Positions 1 through 7,573 of a DNA stretch of 29,884 nucleotides are shown here, in pieces. Below the pieces are notes generated by a model, which had not been told where the DNA came from, searched no databases, and saw only the letters and a list, made by a program, of their open reading frames with translations. The stretch covers positions 1-29,884 of the forward strand of contig JAFXWI010000088.1 in the NCBI GenBank assembly GCA_017542915.1, written 5' to 3'. Source of the stretch: Paludibacteraceae bacterium (GTDB taxonomy: Bacteria > Bacteroidota > Bacteroidia > Bacteroidales > Paludibacteraceae). Position 1 is the first letter of the stretch; every line of letters starts with the position of its first letter. Position numbers and translations under genes: made by a program.

Positions 1-1170
1 CCGATCAAGGGTTTCGCTGTTACCTATATGATCGGTATCATCTCCTCCTTCCTCACCGCTGTGTTCATCACACGTCTGTTGCTGGAGGACTATGCTTCGA
101 AGGACAACGCCAAGGAACTGAGCTTCACCACCAAACTGATGAAGAACTTCCTCCAGAATATACATTTCGATTTCGTGGCTGCGCGCAAATGGGCTTACTG
201 CCTGTCGGGCGCATTGGTTATCTTCGCTATTCTGGGTCTGGAGCCGCATATCTTCGGTAAACTGAACCTCGGTATCGACTTCTCCGGTGGACGTAACTTT
301 GTTGTCCGTTTCGACCGGAATATCAACACCCAGGATGTACGCGAGAGCCTTGATAAGACTTTCAGCGCTACGCTGGAGGACGGCGAACTCTTCTCGCTGA
401 ATGTGATCACCTACGGTAACGACGCCAACCAGGTACGTATCTCAACCAACTACCGTATCCACGAAGAGACTGCTGAGGCTGACGAGGCGATTGAGGCACT
501 GCTCTACGAGGGCTGCAAACCGTTCCTGGGCGACAATATCACCTTCGATGATTTCCGCTCCACCGAGTCGAACGCATCTGTAGGTATCATGCAGAGCCAG
601 AAAGTAGGTCCGGCTATCGCCGATGATATCAAGACCAGCGCTGTCTGGGCTGTGCTCGCTGCGCTCATTGTGATCTTCCTCTATATCCTGCTCCGATTCC
701 GCAACTTCGCTTACTCCGTAGGTGCTATCGCTGCATTGGCGCACGATACAGTGATCATCCTCGGTCTGTATGCTATCCTCTGGAAGATCATGCCTTTCTC
801 CATGGAGATTGACCAAGCCTTCATCGCTGCTATCCTGACCGTTATCGGTTATTCTATCAACGATACCGTGGTCATCTTCGACCGTGTACGTGAGTACAAC
901 ACGCTCTATCCGAAGCGTGATCGCCAAGTGAACATCAACGACGCTTTGAACAACACGCTCAGCCGTACGTTCTCGACCTCTATGAGTACGTTCGTAGTAT
1001 TGCTGGCTATCTTCGTATTCGGCGGTGAGACGATCCAAGGCTTCGTATTCGCGCTCCTCATGGGTGTGATCGTAGGTACTTACTCGTCTGTGTTCATCGC
1101 TTCGCCGATCGCTTATGACATCCAGATGGCAACGGCTAAACGAGCAGCTAAAAAAGCTGAGCAGAAATAA
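1..1170 (+). CDS. secDF: Protein translocase SecDF (fused SecD-SecF), C-terminal part
   Basis: This is the 3' portion of a fused SecD-SecF protein, open at the left edge of the window, so 389 residues are visible. SecDF uses the proton gradient to help proteins cross the inner membrane after SecYEG. The first visible residues belong to the last membrane segment of the SecD half. After a linker comes the SecF half: a first membrane segment, the signature GIDFSGG (nt 271-291), a periplasmic domain, then a cluster of membrane segments containing the SecF-type stretches GYSINDTVVIFDRVRE and SRTFSTSMSTF. A SecD-SecF fusion is usual in Bacteroidota. It ends 3 nt before clpP and is probably co-transcribed with it. 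The in-frame ATG at 28 is internal, because the frame stays open to base 1. Confidence 0.93.
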   Translation, partial: PIKGFAVTYMIGIISSFLTAVFITRLLLEDYASKDNAKELSFTTKLMKNFLQNIHFDFVAARKWAYCLSGALVIFAILGLEPHIFGKLNLGIDFSGGRNFVVRFDRNINTQDVRESLDKTFSATLEDGELFSLNVITYGNDANQVRISTNYRIHEETAEADEAIEALLYEGCKPFLGDNITFDDFRSTESNASVGIMQSQKVGPAIADDIKTSAVWAVLAALIVIFLYILLRFRNFAYSVGAIAALAHDTVIILGLYAILWKIMPFSMEIDQAFIAAILTVIGYSINDTVVIFDRVREYNTLYPKRDRQVNINDALNNTLSRTFSTSMSTFVVLLAIFVFGGETIQGFVFALLMGVIVGTYSSVFIASPIAYDIQMATAKRAAKKAEQK

Positions 1171-1173
1171 ATT

Positions 1174-1857
1174 ATGCAAAACGATTTTATAAAATACGCA
1201 GTTGCGCAAGGCCTTAACTCCATGCATGTGGAGAAGGTCTTGTCGCAAAGTGCGCATCAGGTAATGGATAGTGGCTATATATCGCCTACTATCTTGGAGG
1301 AGCGTCAACTCAATGTGACGCAGATGGATGTCTTCAGCCGCCTGATGATGGATCGCGTGATCTTCCTCGGTACCGAGGTGAATGACTACACCGCAAACGT
1401 TATCCAAGCACAGCTGCTCTATCTGGATTCTGTGGATAGCGAGCGGGATATTAACTTGTATCTGAATACACCGGGTGGTTCGGTGTATGCCGGTCTGGGT
1501 ATCTATGACACGATGCAGTTTGTTAAAGCGCGTGTATCTACTATCTGTACCGGTCTGGCTGCATCCATGGGAGCTGTGCTGCTGGTAGCAGGCGAGAAAG
1601 GTATGCGTGCCGCTTTGCCCCACAGCCGCGTCATGATCCATCAGCCCCTTGGTGGCATTCAGGGACAAGCATCCGATATTGAGATCACCGCCAAGGAGAT
1701 CCTCAAACTCAAAGACGAACTCTATCAGATCATCTCCGACCATTCGGGCAAAGCGATTGACCAGATCCGTCAGGATGCCGATCGTGACCACTGGATGACC
1801 TCTAAAGAGGCACTTGAATACGGAATGATTGATAAACTCTATATCCACAAAGACTAA
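1174..1857 (+). CDS. clpP: ATP-dependent Clp protease proteolytic subunit ClpP
   Basis: The 227-residue serine peptidase forms the tetradecameric chamber that degrades proteins unfolded by ClpX. The catalytic triad is visible: Ser131 in GLAASMGA, His156 in RVMIHQP and Asp205 in DRDHWM. The oligomerisation and substrate-groove segment [16 protein letters not shown] lies at 98-113. The N-terminal extension of about 35 residues before the conserved [11 protein letters not shown] is longer than in E. coli ClpP, but similar extensions occur in Bacteroidales. Its stop codon overlaps the start of clpX by one base (TAATG), so the pair is translationally coupled. Trigger factor, a common upstream neighbour of clpP, is absent; secDF is there instead. 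Confidence 0.96.
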   Translation: MQNDFIKYAVAQGLNSMHVEKVLSQSAHQVMDSGYISPTILEERQLNVTQMDVFSRLMMDRVIFLGTEVNDYTANVIQAQLLYLDSVDSERDINLYLNTPGGSVYAGLGIYDTMQFVKARVSTICTGLAASMGAVLLVAGEKGMRAALPHSRVMIHQPLGGIQGQASDIEITAKEILKLKDELYQIISDHSGKAIDQIRQDADRDHWMTSKEALEYGMIDKLYIHKD

Positions 1858-3107
1858 TGGGAAAGCAAAAGAACACAGACGTATGCTCTTTCTGTGGGCG
1901 TCCGATGCCGGATATGTTCTCCGGCATGGAGGAACATGTGCTCATCTGTTCGGAATGTATTGAGTCGGGGCATCACATGGTGGAGGCGATGCGCAAAGCG
2001 CGCGTCAACTCGGATCAATCGATCAACTTAGACTCCCTGCCTACTCCGCAAGCCATTAAGGATTTTCTGGATTTATACGTGATCGGACAGGAGGAAGCAA
2101 AACGCTTCCTTTCTGTTGCGGTGTACAACCATTACAAACGTGTCCTGCAATCGATCACCAACGATGACGTAGAGATAGAGAAAAGCAATATCCTTCTCGT
2201 CGGTTCTACCGGCACAGGTAAGACGCTTCTCGCTCGGACCATCGCGAAGATGCTCAAGGTGCCTTTCGCTATCGGTGACGCTACCTCGCTTACGCAGGCG
2301 GGATACGTCGGAGAAGACGTAGAGACTATCCTCGTTCGCCTGCTGCAGGACGCTAATTACGATGTCACCAAAGCCGAGAGAGGTATTGTCTTCATCGATG
2401 AGATCGATAAGATCGCCCGCAAATCCGAGAACCCCTCCATCACCCGTGACGTGGGCGGAGAAGGCGTACAGCAGAGCTTGCTCAAGATGCTTGAAGGATC
2501 GGTGGTCAACGTGCCGCCTCAGGGAGGACGTAAGCATCCCGATCAGGAGTATATTCATGTCAATACCAAGAATATCCTCTTCATCTGCGGCGGTGCCTTC
2601 GATGGCATAGAGCGTAAGATCTCGCAACGAATGAACACGCAGACTGTGGGGTTTGCTGCCCAGCAAGAGGCTGCACGCGTGGATAAGAACAACCTCCTCC
2701 AGTATATCGCACCGCAGGATCTCAAGTCCTATGGACTCATTCCTGAGATCATCGGTCGTCTGCCGGTTTTGACTTATCTGAAACCGCTCGACAAAACGGC
2801 TTTGCGGAATATCCTCACCGAACCCAAGAACGCCCTCACCAAACAGTACAAGAAACTGCTTGCGATGGATAATGTGGAACTGACGTTCGCGGACGATGCC
2901 CTCGATTATGTGGTAGATAAAGCACTGGAGTACAAACTCGGTGCTCGCGGATTGCGCGGACTGATGGAGACCATCATGGCGGATCTGATGTTCGAACTGC
3001 CGAGCAACAAAAAAGAAGGAGTAAAGACCTCCTTCACGGTAACCAAAGAATATGCCGAACAGAAATTAGGCAAGGACAAAATGGTACGACTGAAAAACGC
3101 CGTATAA
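1857..3107 (+). CDS. clpX: ATP-dependent Clp protease ATP-binding subunit ClpX
   Basis: This 416-residue AAA+ unfoldase feeds substrates to ClpP. It has an N-terminal zinc-binding domain with Cys10, Cys13, Cys31 and Cys34. Walker A GSTGTGKT is at 116-123, the GYVGED pore loop at 149-154, Walker B IVFIDEID at 177-184 and the RKH loop at 225-227. A sensor-2 type GARGLRG lies in the C-terminal small domain. Length is normal for the family. The start is fixed by the one-base overlap with the clpP stop and by the zinc-finger spacing. A strong hairpin terminator follows 26 nt after the stop, so this is the last gene of the secDF-clpP-clpX unit. Confidence 0.96.
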   Translation: MGKQKNTDVCSFCGRPMPDMFSGMEEHVLICSECIESGHHMVEAMRKARVNSDQSINLDSLPTPQAIKDFLDLYVIGQEEAKRFLSVAVYNHYKRVLQSITNDDVEIEKSNILLVGSTGTGKTLLARTIAKMLKVPFAIGDATSLTQAGYVGEDVETILVRLLQDANYDVTKAERGIVFIDEIDKIARKSENPSITRDVGGEGVQQSLLKMLEGSVVNVPPQGGRKHPDQEYIHVNTKNILFICGGAFDGIERKISQRMNTQTVGFAAQQEAARVDKNNLLQYIAPQDLKSYGLIPEIIGRLPVLTYLKPLDKTALRNILTEPKNALTKQYKKLLAMDNVELTFADDALDYVVDKALEYKLGARGLRGLMETIMADLMFELPSNKKEGVKTSFTVTKEYAEQKLGKDKMVRLKNAV

Positions 3108-3133
3108 GAGTCCGGTAACATAATAGTTAAAAG

Positions 3134-3164
3134 AGAAACGCGACCGTCGGCCGCGTTTCTTTTT
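3134..3164. terminator. Bidirectional intrinsic terminator between clpX and the DUF4270 gene
   Basis: A perfect 9-bp stem (AGAAACGCG at 3134-3142 and CGCGTTTCT at 3152-3160) encloses a 9-nt loop. It is followed by a T-run on the + strand and preceded by an A-rich stretch that gives U-rich RNA on the - strand. It lies between two convergent genes and can end both. Confidence 0.85.
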
Positions 3165-3166
3165 CA

Positions 3167-4618
3167 TTAGTCCTCGTCTGTGAATGAAGGAATAGAGAAG
3201 CCGCTATACACGATCTCGAATTTCATGCCGCTCTTGGCTGATCGTATCTGCGTAGCAGACATCGTCTGCTGTTGGCGGACAGCCGAATACGCTGACGCTG
3301 CCGTTCCGGACGAATTAGCCACTAAGGTTACCGGAACAAGCATCATCTTCAATTCCGGATCCGTCGTGTGATTACGAAGCTGATTCGTCAGAAAATCCGA
3401 CATATCGTAGTTATAGTAGTAGATAGCATCGCCTTTCGAATCGGTTCCTTGTACCAGCGTACTGAGCAACGCACACGTGTCCGAAGGGAGTTCGCGCTCC
3501 GAGAAGAAACGTTTCATCGAGGACTCCTTGATCAGCAGCATGTACTGAGCTGGCTGCAACCAATCCGCACTCGTCTTGTCGGCTTCTGAACCCGTGTATT
3601 TATTGGTGACATCAATCCGCACATAAGCTCTGTTGACATACGGACGTTTCGTCTCAATGAGCAAATCGCCTTCTTGCTCCACCATATGCTGCATAATAGA
3701 ATCCACAATGCTCTCCATCGGGAACGTCACGCGCGTGTACGCATACGCAGGCGATATAATATAATTATAGGTGTCGGAGTCATTGAGCAACTCATCTATC
3801 CACTCTTTCTTATCCGGATAATCCAGATGGTTCACCGTACGGATCTCCGAGTTGGCGTAGAACGCCTTCATATCCGTCACCGTAGTATCCTTACCCGCCT
3901 TGGAGTACGGGAAATGATAATACACACCTAAAGCAATATCCGAGATATTCAGCATCGTGGAAGAACCGAACGAAGTCTCCAAAAGCAGACCGTTAAACTG
4001 CTTATTGAACGCCTCTTGGCTCTCAAATGACTTCATCGCCCAAAAATAATCCATGAAATCATCATTCACCTTCATCCGAACGACCGGTATATACGTACCG
4101 CTCTCATTTGCAATGGAATCCATCTTCTCCGACGCAACCACGATCTGACGATTCGTCAGCATAGGCTTCGTACGCGAGCAGTAGTCATCGATCTTCAGAT
4201 CGGTCGGATAAACACCCGAATAGTTAAATGTTCCCTTATCCATCAGATACGCATTGATAGCCAAGGGAGCATTGGCATCCCCGACCCAACTGGAGTAGTA
4301 CATAAACAGACAGATCGAATCAACCACCGAGCCCTCCGGATAAGAGAATCCCACCGGACAAGCTAACTGCGTCAAGATAGAAGAGCGCACCAAACCGTAA
4401 CGCGTCTCCAACTCGCCCAACAAGAACGAGTCAGCCTGCGAGATAATCGCCTCGCAACTGTCCATCATAGACCAAATCGGAAAGGTATCGGCATAAACAA
4501 CGACTGCATCGTCGTCATCCAGTACGGCTTGTCCCGCACTCTTTACATCGTCCTTGCAGCCCGCCAAACAGTATGCCAGAACGATTAAAATAGTATAAAA
4601 CGATATTCGTTTATTCAT
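3167..4618 (-). CDS. DUF4270-family surface lipoprotein
   Basis: The 483-residue protein starts with a lipoprotein signal peptide: MNKR, a hydrophobic stretch, then lipobox LAGC with Cys21. The residues after the cysteine are KDD, which resembles the K-(D/E)2 surface-export signal of Bacteroidota lipoproteins, so outer-surface exposure is plausible. The rest looks like the Bacteroidota family DUF4270: a segment resembling 'DSFLLGELETRYG', then beta-rich sequence. The ATG at 4618 overlaps the stop of the upstream glycogen synthase gene by 8 nt. An upstream in-frame start at 4669 was rejected because the lipobox would then lie too far from the N-terminus. The molecular role is unknown. The family assignment is from memory of the sequence pattern. 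Confidence 0.75.
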   Translation of the reverse strand: MNKRISFYTILIVLAYCLAGCKDDVKSAGQAVLDDDDAVVVYADTFPIWSMMDSCEAIISQADSFLLGELETRYGLVRSSILTQLACPVGFSYPEGSVVDSICLFMYYSSWVGDANAPLAINAYLMDKGTFNYSGVYPTDLKIDDYCSRTKPMLTNRQIVVASEKMDSIANESGTYIPVVRMKVNDDFMDYFWAMKSFESQEAFNKQFNGLLLETSFGSSTMLNISDIALGVYYHFPYSKAGKDTTVTDMKAFYANSEIRTVNHLDYPDKKEWIDELLNDSDTYNYIISPAYAYTRVTFPMESIVDSIMQHMVEQEGDLLIETKRPYVNRAYVRIDVTNKYTGSEADKTSADWLQPAQYMLLIKESSMKRFFSERELPSDTCALLSTLVQGTDSKGDAIYYYNYDMSDFLTNQLRNHTTDPELKMMLVPVTLVANSSGTAASAYSAVRQQQTMSATQIRSAKSGMKFEIVYSGFSIPSFTDED

Positions 4619-5447
4619 TGGTTTGCAATAGAGTCTGATAAAAATCCCACTGACGGCTGCACATCTCATTCAAATCCGCCGTCGGCTCATACGTTAAAAT
4701 AGGCTTGCCTTTTGTCTCTGCATAATTCATCAATCGCTGGTTCACCTTTGGTGAAGCATACACGATAGCATCGGAGAAATCAATCGCCAGACGCATCAAC
4801 TCCTCGTATCCGACAGGGAAACCGGCTATCGAACGAACGTCCGTATTACTGATTCCGTCAATACGCAGTTTGTCCGAGAACGATGTGGGGAAAGGTTTCT
4901 GATATTCGTTATCATCCAAGGTCACCACGATCTTGGAGTGCGCGAAAAACGGCTCATCATTAAAGGCCTTTTTCAGGTATAGCGGAGCTAACGCACTCAT
5001 CCATCCCGAGCAAACGATGATGTCCGGCGTCCAACGCAACTTCTTCACCGTCTCGATCACACCACGGGCAAAGAAAATAACGCGATCGTCGTTATCCGGA
5101 TACTCCTCGCCATTATCATCTATCACACCTTTGCGACGATGGAACAGATCATCATTGTCAATGAAATAGATCTGGATACGCGCAGACTGAATAGAAGCCA
5201 CCTTGATCAGCAACGGATGATCCGCATCTTCGATGATCAAGTTCATTCCCGACAAACGAATCACCTCATGCAATTGGTTTCTACGCTCGTTGATTTCGCC
5301 AAACTTAGGCATAAACGTACGGGTCTCATAACTATGAGACTGGAAATACTCCGGTAATTGACGATTGAGCTGACGGATCGGGGTCTCTTCCGGCAAATAA
5401 GGGTTAATCTCCTGCGAGATAAAAAGGATACGATTAGGCTCTTTCAT
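4611..5447 (-). CDS. Single-domain glycogen/starch synthase-like protein
   Basis: The 278-residue protein matches the N-terminal Rossmann domain of GT5 glycogen/starch synthases: ILFISQE at 7-13, RTFMPKFGEINERRNQLHEV near 43-62, YFIDND near 94-99. It stops after this domain, so the C-terminal GT-B half that carries much of the ADP-glucose site is absent. The usual HxHxW-type motif reads VCSGW (145-149), lacking both histidines. Bacteroidales commonly keep such a short gene divergent from panC and next to a DUF4270 gene, as here. Start: the in-frame ATG at 5474 lies inside the promoter -7 element (5472-5479), so the ATG at 5447 is used. Whether it synthesises glucan is doubtful. Confidence 0.78.
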   Translation of the reverse strand: MKEPNRILFISQEINPYLPEETPIRQLNRQLPEYFQSHSYETRTFMPKFGEINERRNQLHEVIRLSGMNLIIEDADHPLLIKVASIQSARIQIYFIDNDDLFHRRKGVIDDNGEEYPDNDDRVIFFARGVIETVKKLRWTPDIIVCSGWMSALAPLYLKKAFNDEPFFAHSKIVVTLDDNEYQKPFPTSFSDKLRIDGISNTDVRSIAGFPVGYEELMRLAIDFSDAIVYASPKVNQRLMNYAETKGKPILTYEPTADLNEMCSRQWDFYQTLLQTNE

Positions 5448-5471
5448 GGGCTTATATACTTTTTCGCATTG

Positions 5472-5503
5472 CAAAGGTACGAAAAAAATCTGACATTACG
5501 AAA
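5472..5503 (-). promoter_or_regulatory. Bacteroidota-type promoter for the glycogen synthase-like / DUF4270 operon
   Basis: On the - strand TACCTTTG (5479-5472) matches the -7 consensus TAnnTTTG. Twenty bases upstream is TTTC (5503-5500), one base off the -33 TTTG. It lies 24 bp before the chosen ATG at 5447. Confidence 0.65.
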
Positions 5504-5553
5504 AAAAATGAAGAAAAAGTGTCAAAAAATTTTATTTTTCAAGGAATTTTGCG

Positions 5554-5561
5554 TAACTTTG
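5554..5561 (+). promoter_or_regulatory. Bacteroidota-type promoter (-7 element) for panC-pdxB
   Basis: TAACTTTG matches the -7 consensus TAnnTTTG and lies 41 bp before the panC ATG. The -33 position is T-rich (TTTT) without a clear TTTG, so the promoter is only half consensus. The 155-bp divergent spacer 5448-5602 is AT-rich and holds this and the opposing promoter. Confidence 0.6.
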
Positions 5562-5602
5562 CACGTTTTTTCAAAATATTGTGTCATTTTTAAGAAAAAA
5601 TT

Positions 5603-6469
5603 ATGCAGATAATCACAACCAAAAAGGAATTGCAGGCAGCAGTAAGTGCATGCAAAAAAGAAGGCAAAACAATCGGTTTGGTTCCGACGATGGGAGCTCT
5701 CCATCAGGGACACGCAAGCCTCGTCAAAAGAGCAGTTGCGGAGAATGACATCTGTGTCGTTTCCGTCTTTGTCAACCCGACCCAGTTTAACAACAAAGAG
5801 GACTTGGCTAAGTATCCTCGTAACATCGAACGCGACGCCGAGTTGCTCAGTTCCATCGGTGCCCATTTCGTCTTCGCTCCGACACCCGAAGAAATGTATT
5901 CGGCAGAAGAGATGAACAGCACTTTCGAGTTTGATTTCGCAGGGCTGGACAAGGTCATGGAAGGCAAAATGCGTCCGGGTCACTTCAACGGTGTCGTACA
6001 AGTAGTCAGCCGCCTCTTCTACCTCGTACAACCCGACAAAGGTTATTTCGGCGAGAAGGATTTCCAGCAACTGGCGATCATCCATCATATGGTAGAACGC
6101 AGTTCCATGGCAGGCACTTTCGGTTCACTGCAGATCATCGATTGTCCGATTGTTCGCGAGGAATCAGGTTTGGCGCTCTCAAGCCGTAACGAACGTCTCT
6201 CTGCCTCCGAAAAAGAGACTGCTTTGGCTATCTCCAAAACGCTTTTTTCTTCGTTGAAATGGGCAAAAGAAGAAGGTGCAACGGTAGCTAACGTACAGCA
6301 ACGAGTCATCGATACCGTCAATGCAGTAGAAGGTCTCGAAGTGGAGTATTATGAGATTGTTGACCAAACTACCTTGCTGCCCACAGACACCTTCGATCAC
6401 GCTATAGGCTGTATTACCGTGTACTGCGGACCGGTACGCTTGATTGATAACATCAAATACAACGGCTAA
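5603..6469 (+). CDS. panC: Pantothenate synthetase (pantoate--beta-alanine ligase)
   Basis: The 288-residue enzyme joins pantoate and beta-alanine with ATP to make pantothenate, the precursor of coenzyme A. Visible motifs are PTMGALHQGH (28-37) with the nucleotide-binding HxGH, VNPTQF (58-62), KMRPGHFNG (122-130), GEKDFQQ (150-156) and SSRNERLS (193-200), all expected for PanC. Length is usual. It is the first gene after a Bacteroidota promoter, divergent from the glycogen synthase-like gene, and followed 10 nt later by pdxB, so two cofactor-pathway genes share a transcript. Confidence 0.96.
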   Translation: MQIITTKKELQAAVSACKKEGKTIGLVPTMGALHQGHASLVKRAVAENDICVVSVFVNPTQFNNKEDLAKYPRNIERDAELLSSIGAHFVFAPTPEEMYSAEEMNSTFEFDFAGLDKVMEGKMRPGHFNGVVQVVSRLFYLVQPDKGYFGEKDFQQLAIIHHMVERSSMAGTFGSLQIIDCPIVREESGLALSSRNERLSASEKETALAISKTLFSSLKWAKEEGATVANVQQRVIDTVNAVEGLEVEYYEIVDQTTLLPTDTFDHAIGCITVYCGPVRLIDNIKYNG

Positions 6470-6479
6470 TAGCGACAAC

Positions 6480-7445
6480 ATGGTAATCGTCTGCGACCAA
6501 TATATTCCGTTTCTCGTGGAGGCGGTTCAAAAAGCGTGGCCACAAGTGCAGATTTTTCCGATGAAACCGGAACAAATCGATGCTTTCGCCGTACGAGAAG
6601 CAGACGTATTAGTGATCCGAACCCGCACACAAGTCAACGAAGCACTTCTGTCTGGCTCGCGGGTTCGGCTCGTTTGTACGGCTACCATCGGCTTTGACCA
6701 TATAGATACAGCGTACTGTGACACCCATGGCATCCATTGGATGTCGTGCCCGGGTTGCAACGCGCAAGCCGTCTGCGACTACATAGAGCAAGCCATTGAT
6801 GAATATCAAATCTTCAAATCTTCAAATCCTCAAATCTTCAAATCTTCAAATACTCCGACCATCGGTGTGGTCGGAGTCGGTCATGTCGGTTCATTGGTCG
6901 CCAAGATGGCAGAGCGAAAGGGACTCAAAGTGCTGCTCAATGACCCGCCTAAAGGAATCGGTATTTCTCTCGATAAAATCGCGAAGAATTGCGATATTAT
7001 CACCTTCCACGTGCCGCTTGTTTGTCCGACGCGTCACCTGTGCGACGAGACCTTCCTCTCGCATTGCAAACCCGACGCGCTCATCATCAATGCAGCACGC
7101 GGAGGAGTGGTGGATGAACAAGCCTTGCTTCACAGCGGACACCCTTTCATACTGGATACATGGGAGAACGAGCCGAATCTGAACAAAGAGGTGCTACAAT
7201 CCGCCTTTCGCGCGTCCATGCACATTGCGGGTTATTCCGTACAAGGGAAACGAAATGCAACCCAGATGTGCCTGAATTCTATCGCAAATCTATTCCAATT
7301 GCCCCCCATAGACATCTCTGCTTATCCGTACGAGGGCAAGACTGCCGAACCCAATAATCCGCATTGGCTCGAAGATATAACTCGGCAACTAAAAGCACAG
7401 CCCGAACAGTTCGAAACGCTGCGCAAAAACTATTATCTTCGATAA
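6480..7445 (+). CDS. pdxB: 4-phosphoerythronate dehydrogenase (PdxB-like)
   Basis: The 321-residue protein belongs to the D-isomer-specific 2-hydroxyacid dehydrogenases. PdxB oxidises 4-phosphoerythronate in the DXP-dependent pyridoxal phosphate pathway. Seen are IGFDHID (70-76), the NAD-binding GVGHVG (132-137), and the catalytic trio Arg207 (AARGG), Glu231 (NEP) and His248 (HIAG). The PdxB assignment rests on overall similarity to Bacteroidales PdxB, including the short C-terminal region. The ATG at 6480 is preferred to one at 6444, which lies inside panC. The hinge between substrate and NAD domains carries an in-frame tandem repeat, giving the peptide QIFKSSNP twice (residues 110-125), which is not expected in the family. 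Confidence 0.85.
   Translation: MVIVCDQYIPFLVEAVQKAWPQVQIFPMKPEQIDAFAVREADVLVIRTRTQVNEALLSGSRVRLVCTATIGFDHIDTAYCDTHGIHWMSCPGCNAQAVCDYIEQAIDEYQIFKSSNPQIFKSSNTPTIGVVGVGHVGSLVAKMAERKGLKVLLNDPPKGIGISLDKIAKNCDIITFHVPLVCPTRHLCDETFLSHCKPDALIINAARGGVVDEQALLHSGHPFILDTWENEPNLNKEVLQSAFRASMHIAGYSVQGKRNATQMCLNSIANLFQLPPIDISAYPYEGKTAEPNNPHWLEDITRQLKAQPEQFETLRKNYYLR
6806..6853 (+). repeat. Six tandem copies of an 8-mer inside pdxB
   Basis: The unit TCAAATCT repeats six times in 48 bp (copies 3 and 6 vary at the end). 48 bp equals 16 codons, so the frame is kept. It encodes two copies of an eight-residue peptide in the interdomain hinge. Confidence 0.9.
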
Positions 7446-7469
7446 AATCCATAAAAAAACGCCGGAAAG

Positions 7470-7501
7470 TTTGCATATTTCATAAAAAAGTAGTACCTTT
7501 G
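7470..7501 (+). promoter_or_regulatory. Bacteroidota-type promoter for ileS
   Basis: TTTG (7470-7473), a 20-bp spacer and TACCTTTG (7494-7501) match the full -33/-7 consensus. The leader is roughly 65 nt and contains a small GC-rich hairpin (CGCGC 7520-7524 with GCGCG 7533-7537). No T-box is visible. Confidence 0.85.
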
Positions 7502-7573
7502 TGCCCAAATTGCGTCATGCGCGCTCAAAGGTGCGCGTTTGGCGTGTGTGCAAGGCTATAAAAAATCACTATA

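Noticed and set aside
442..1848. 468-codon open frame on the - strand
   Set aside because: It is antisense to secDF and clpP, both unmistakable, and its product is His/Arg/Asp-rich with no fold-like pattern. It arises from codon bias of the real genes.
6806..6853. Tandem repeats considered as a CRISPR array
   Set aside because: Units of 7-11 bp with no spacers between them and no cas genes; simple tandem repeats.
7511..7540. GC-rich hairpin in the ileS leader considered as a T-box or other riboswitch
   Set aside because: Stem of only 5 bp, no T-box sequence and no terminator; T-boxes are not expected in this phylum.
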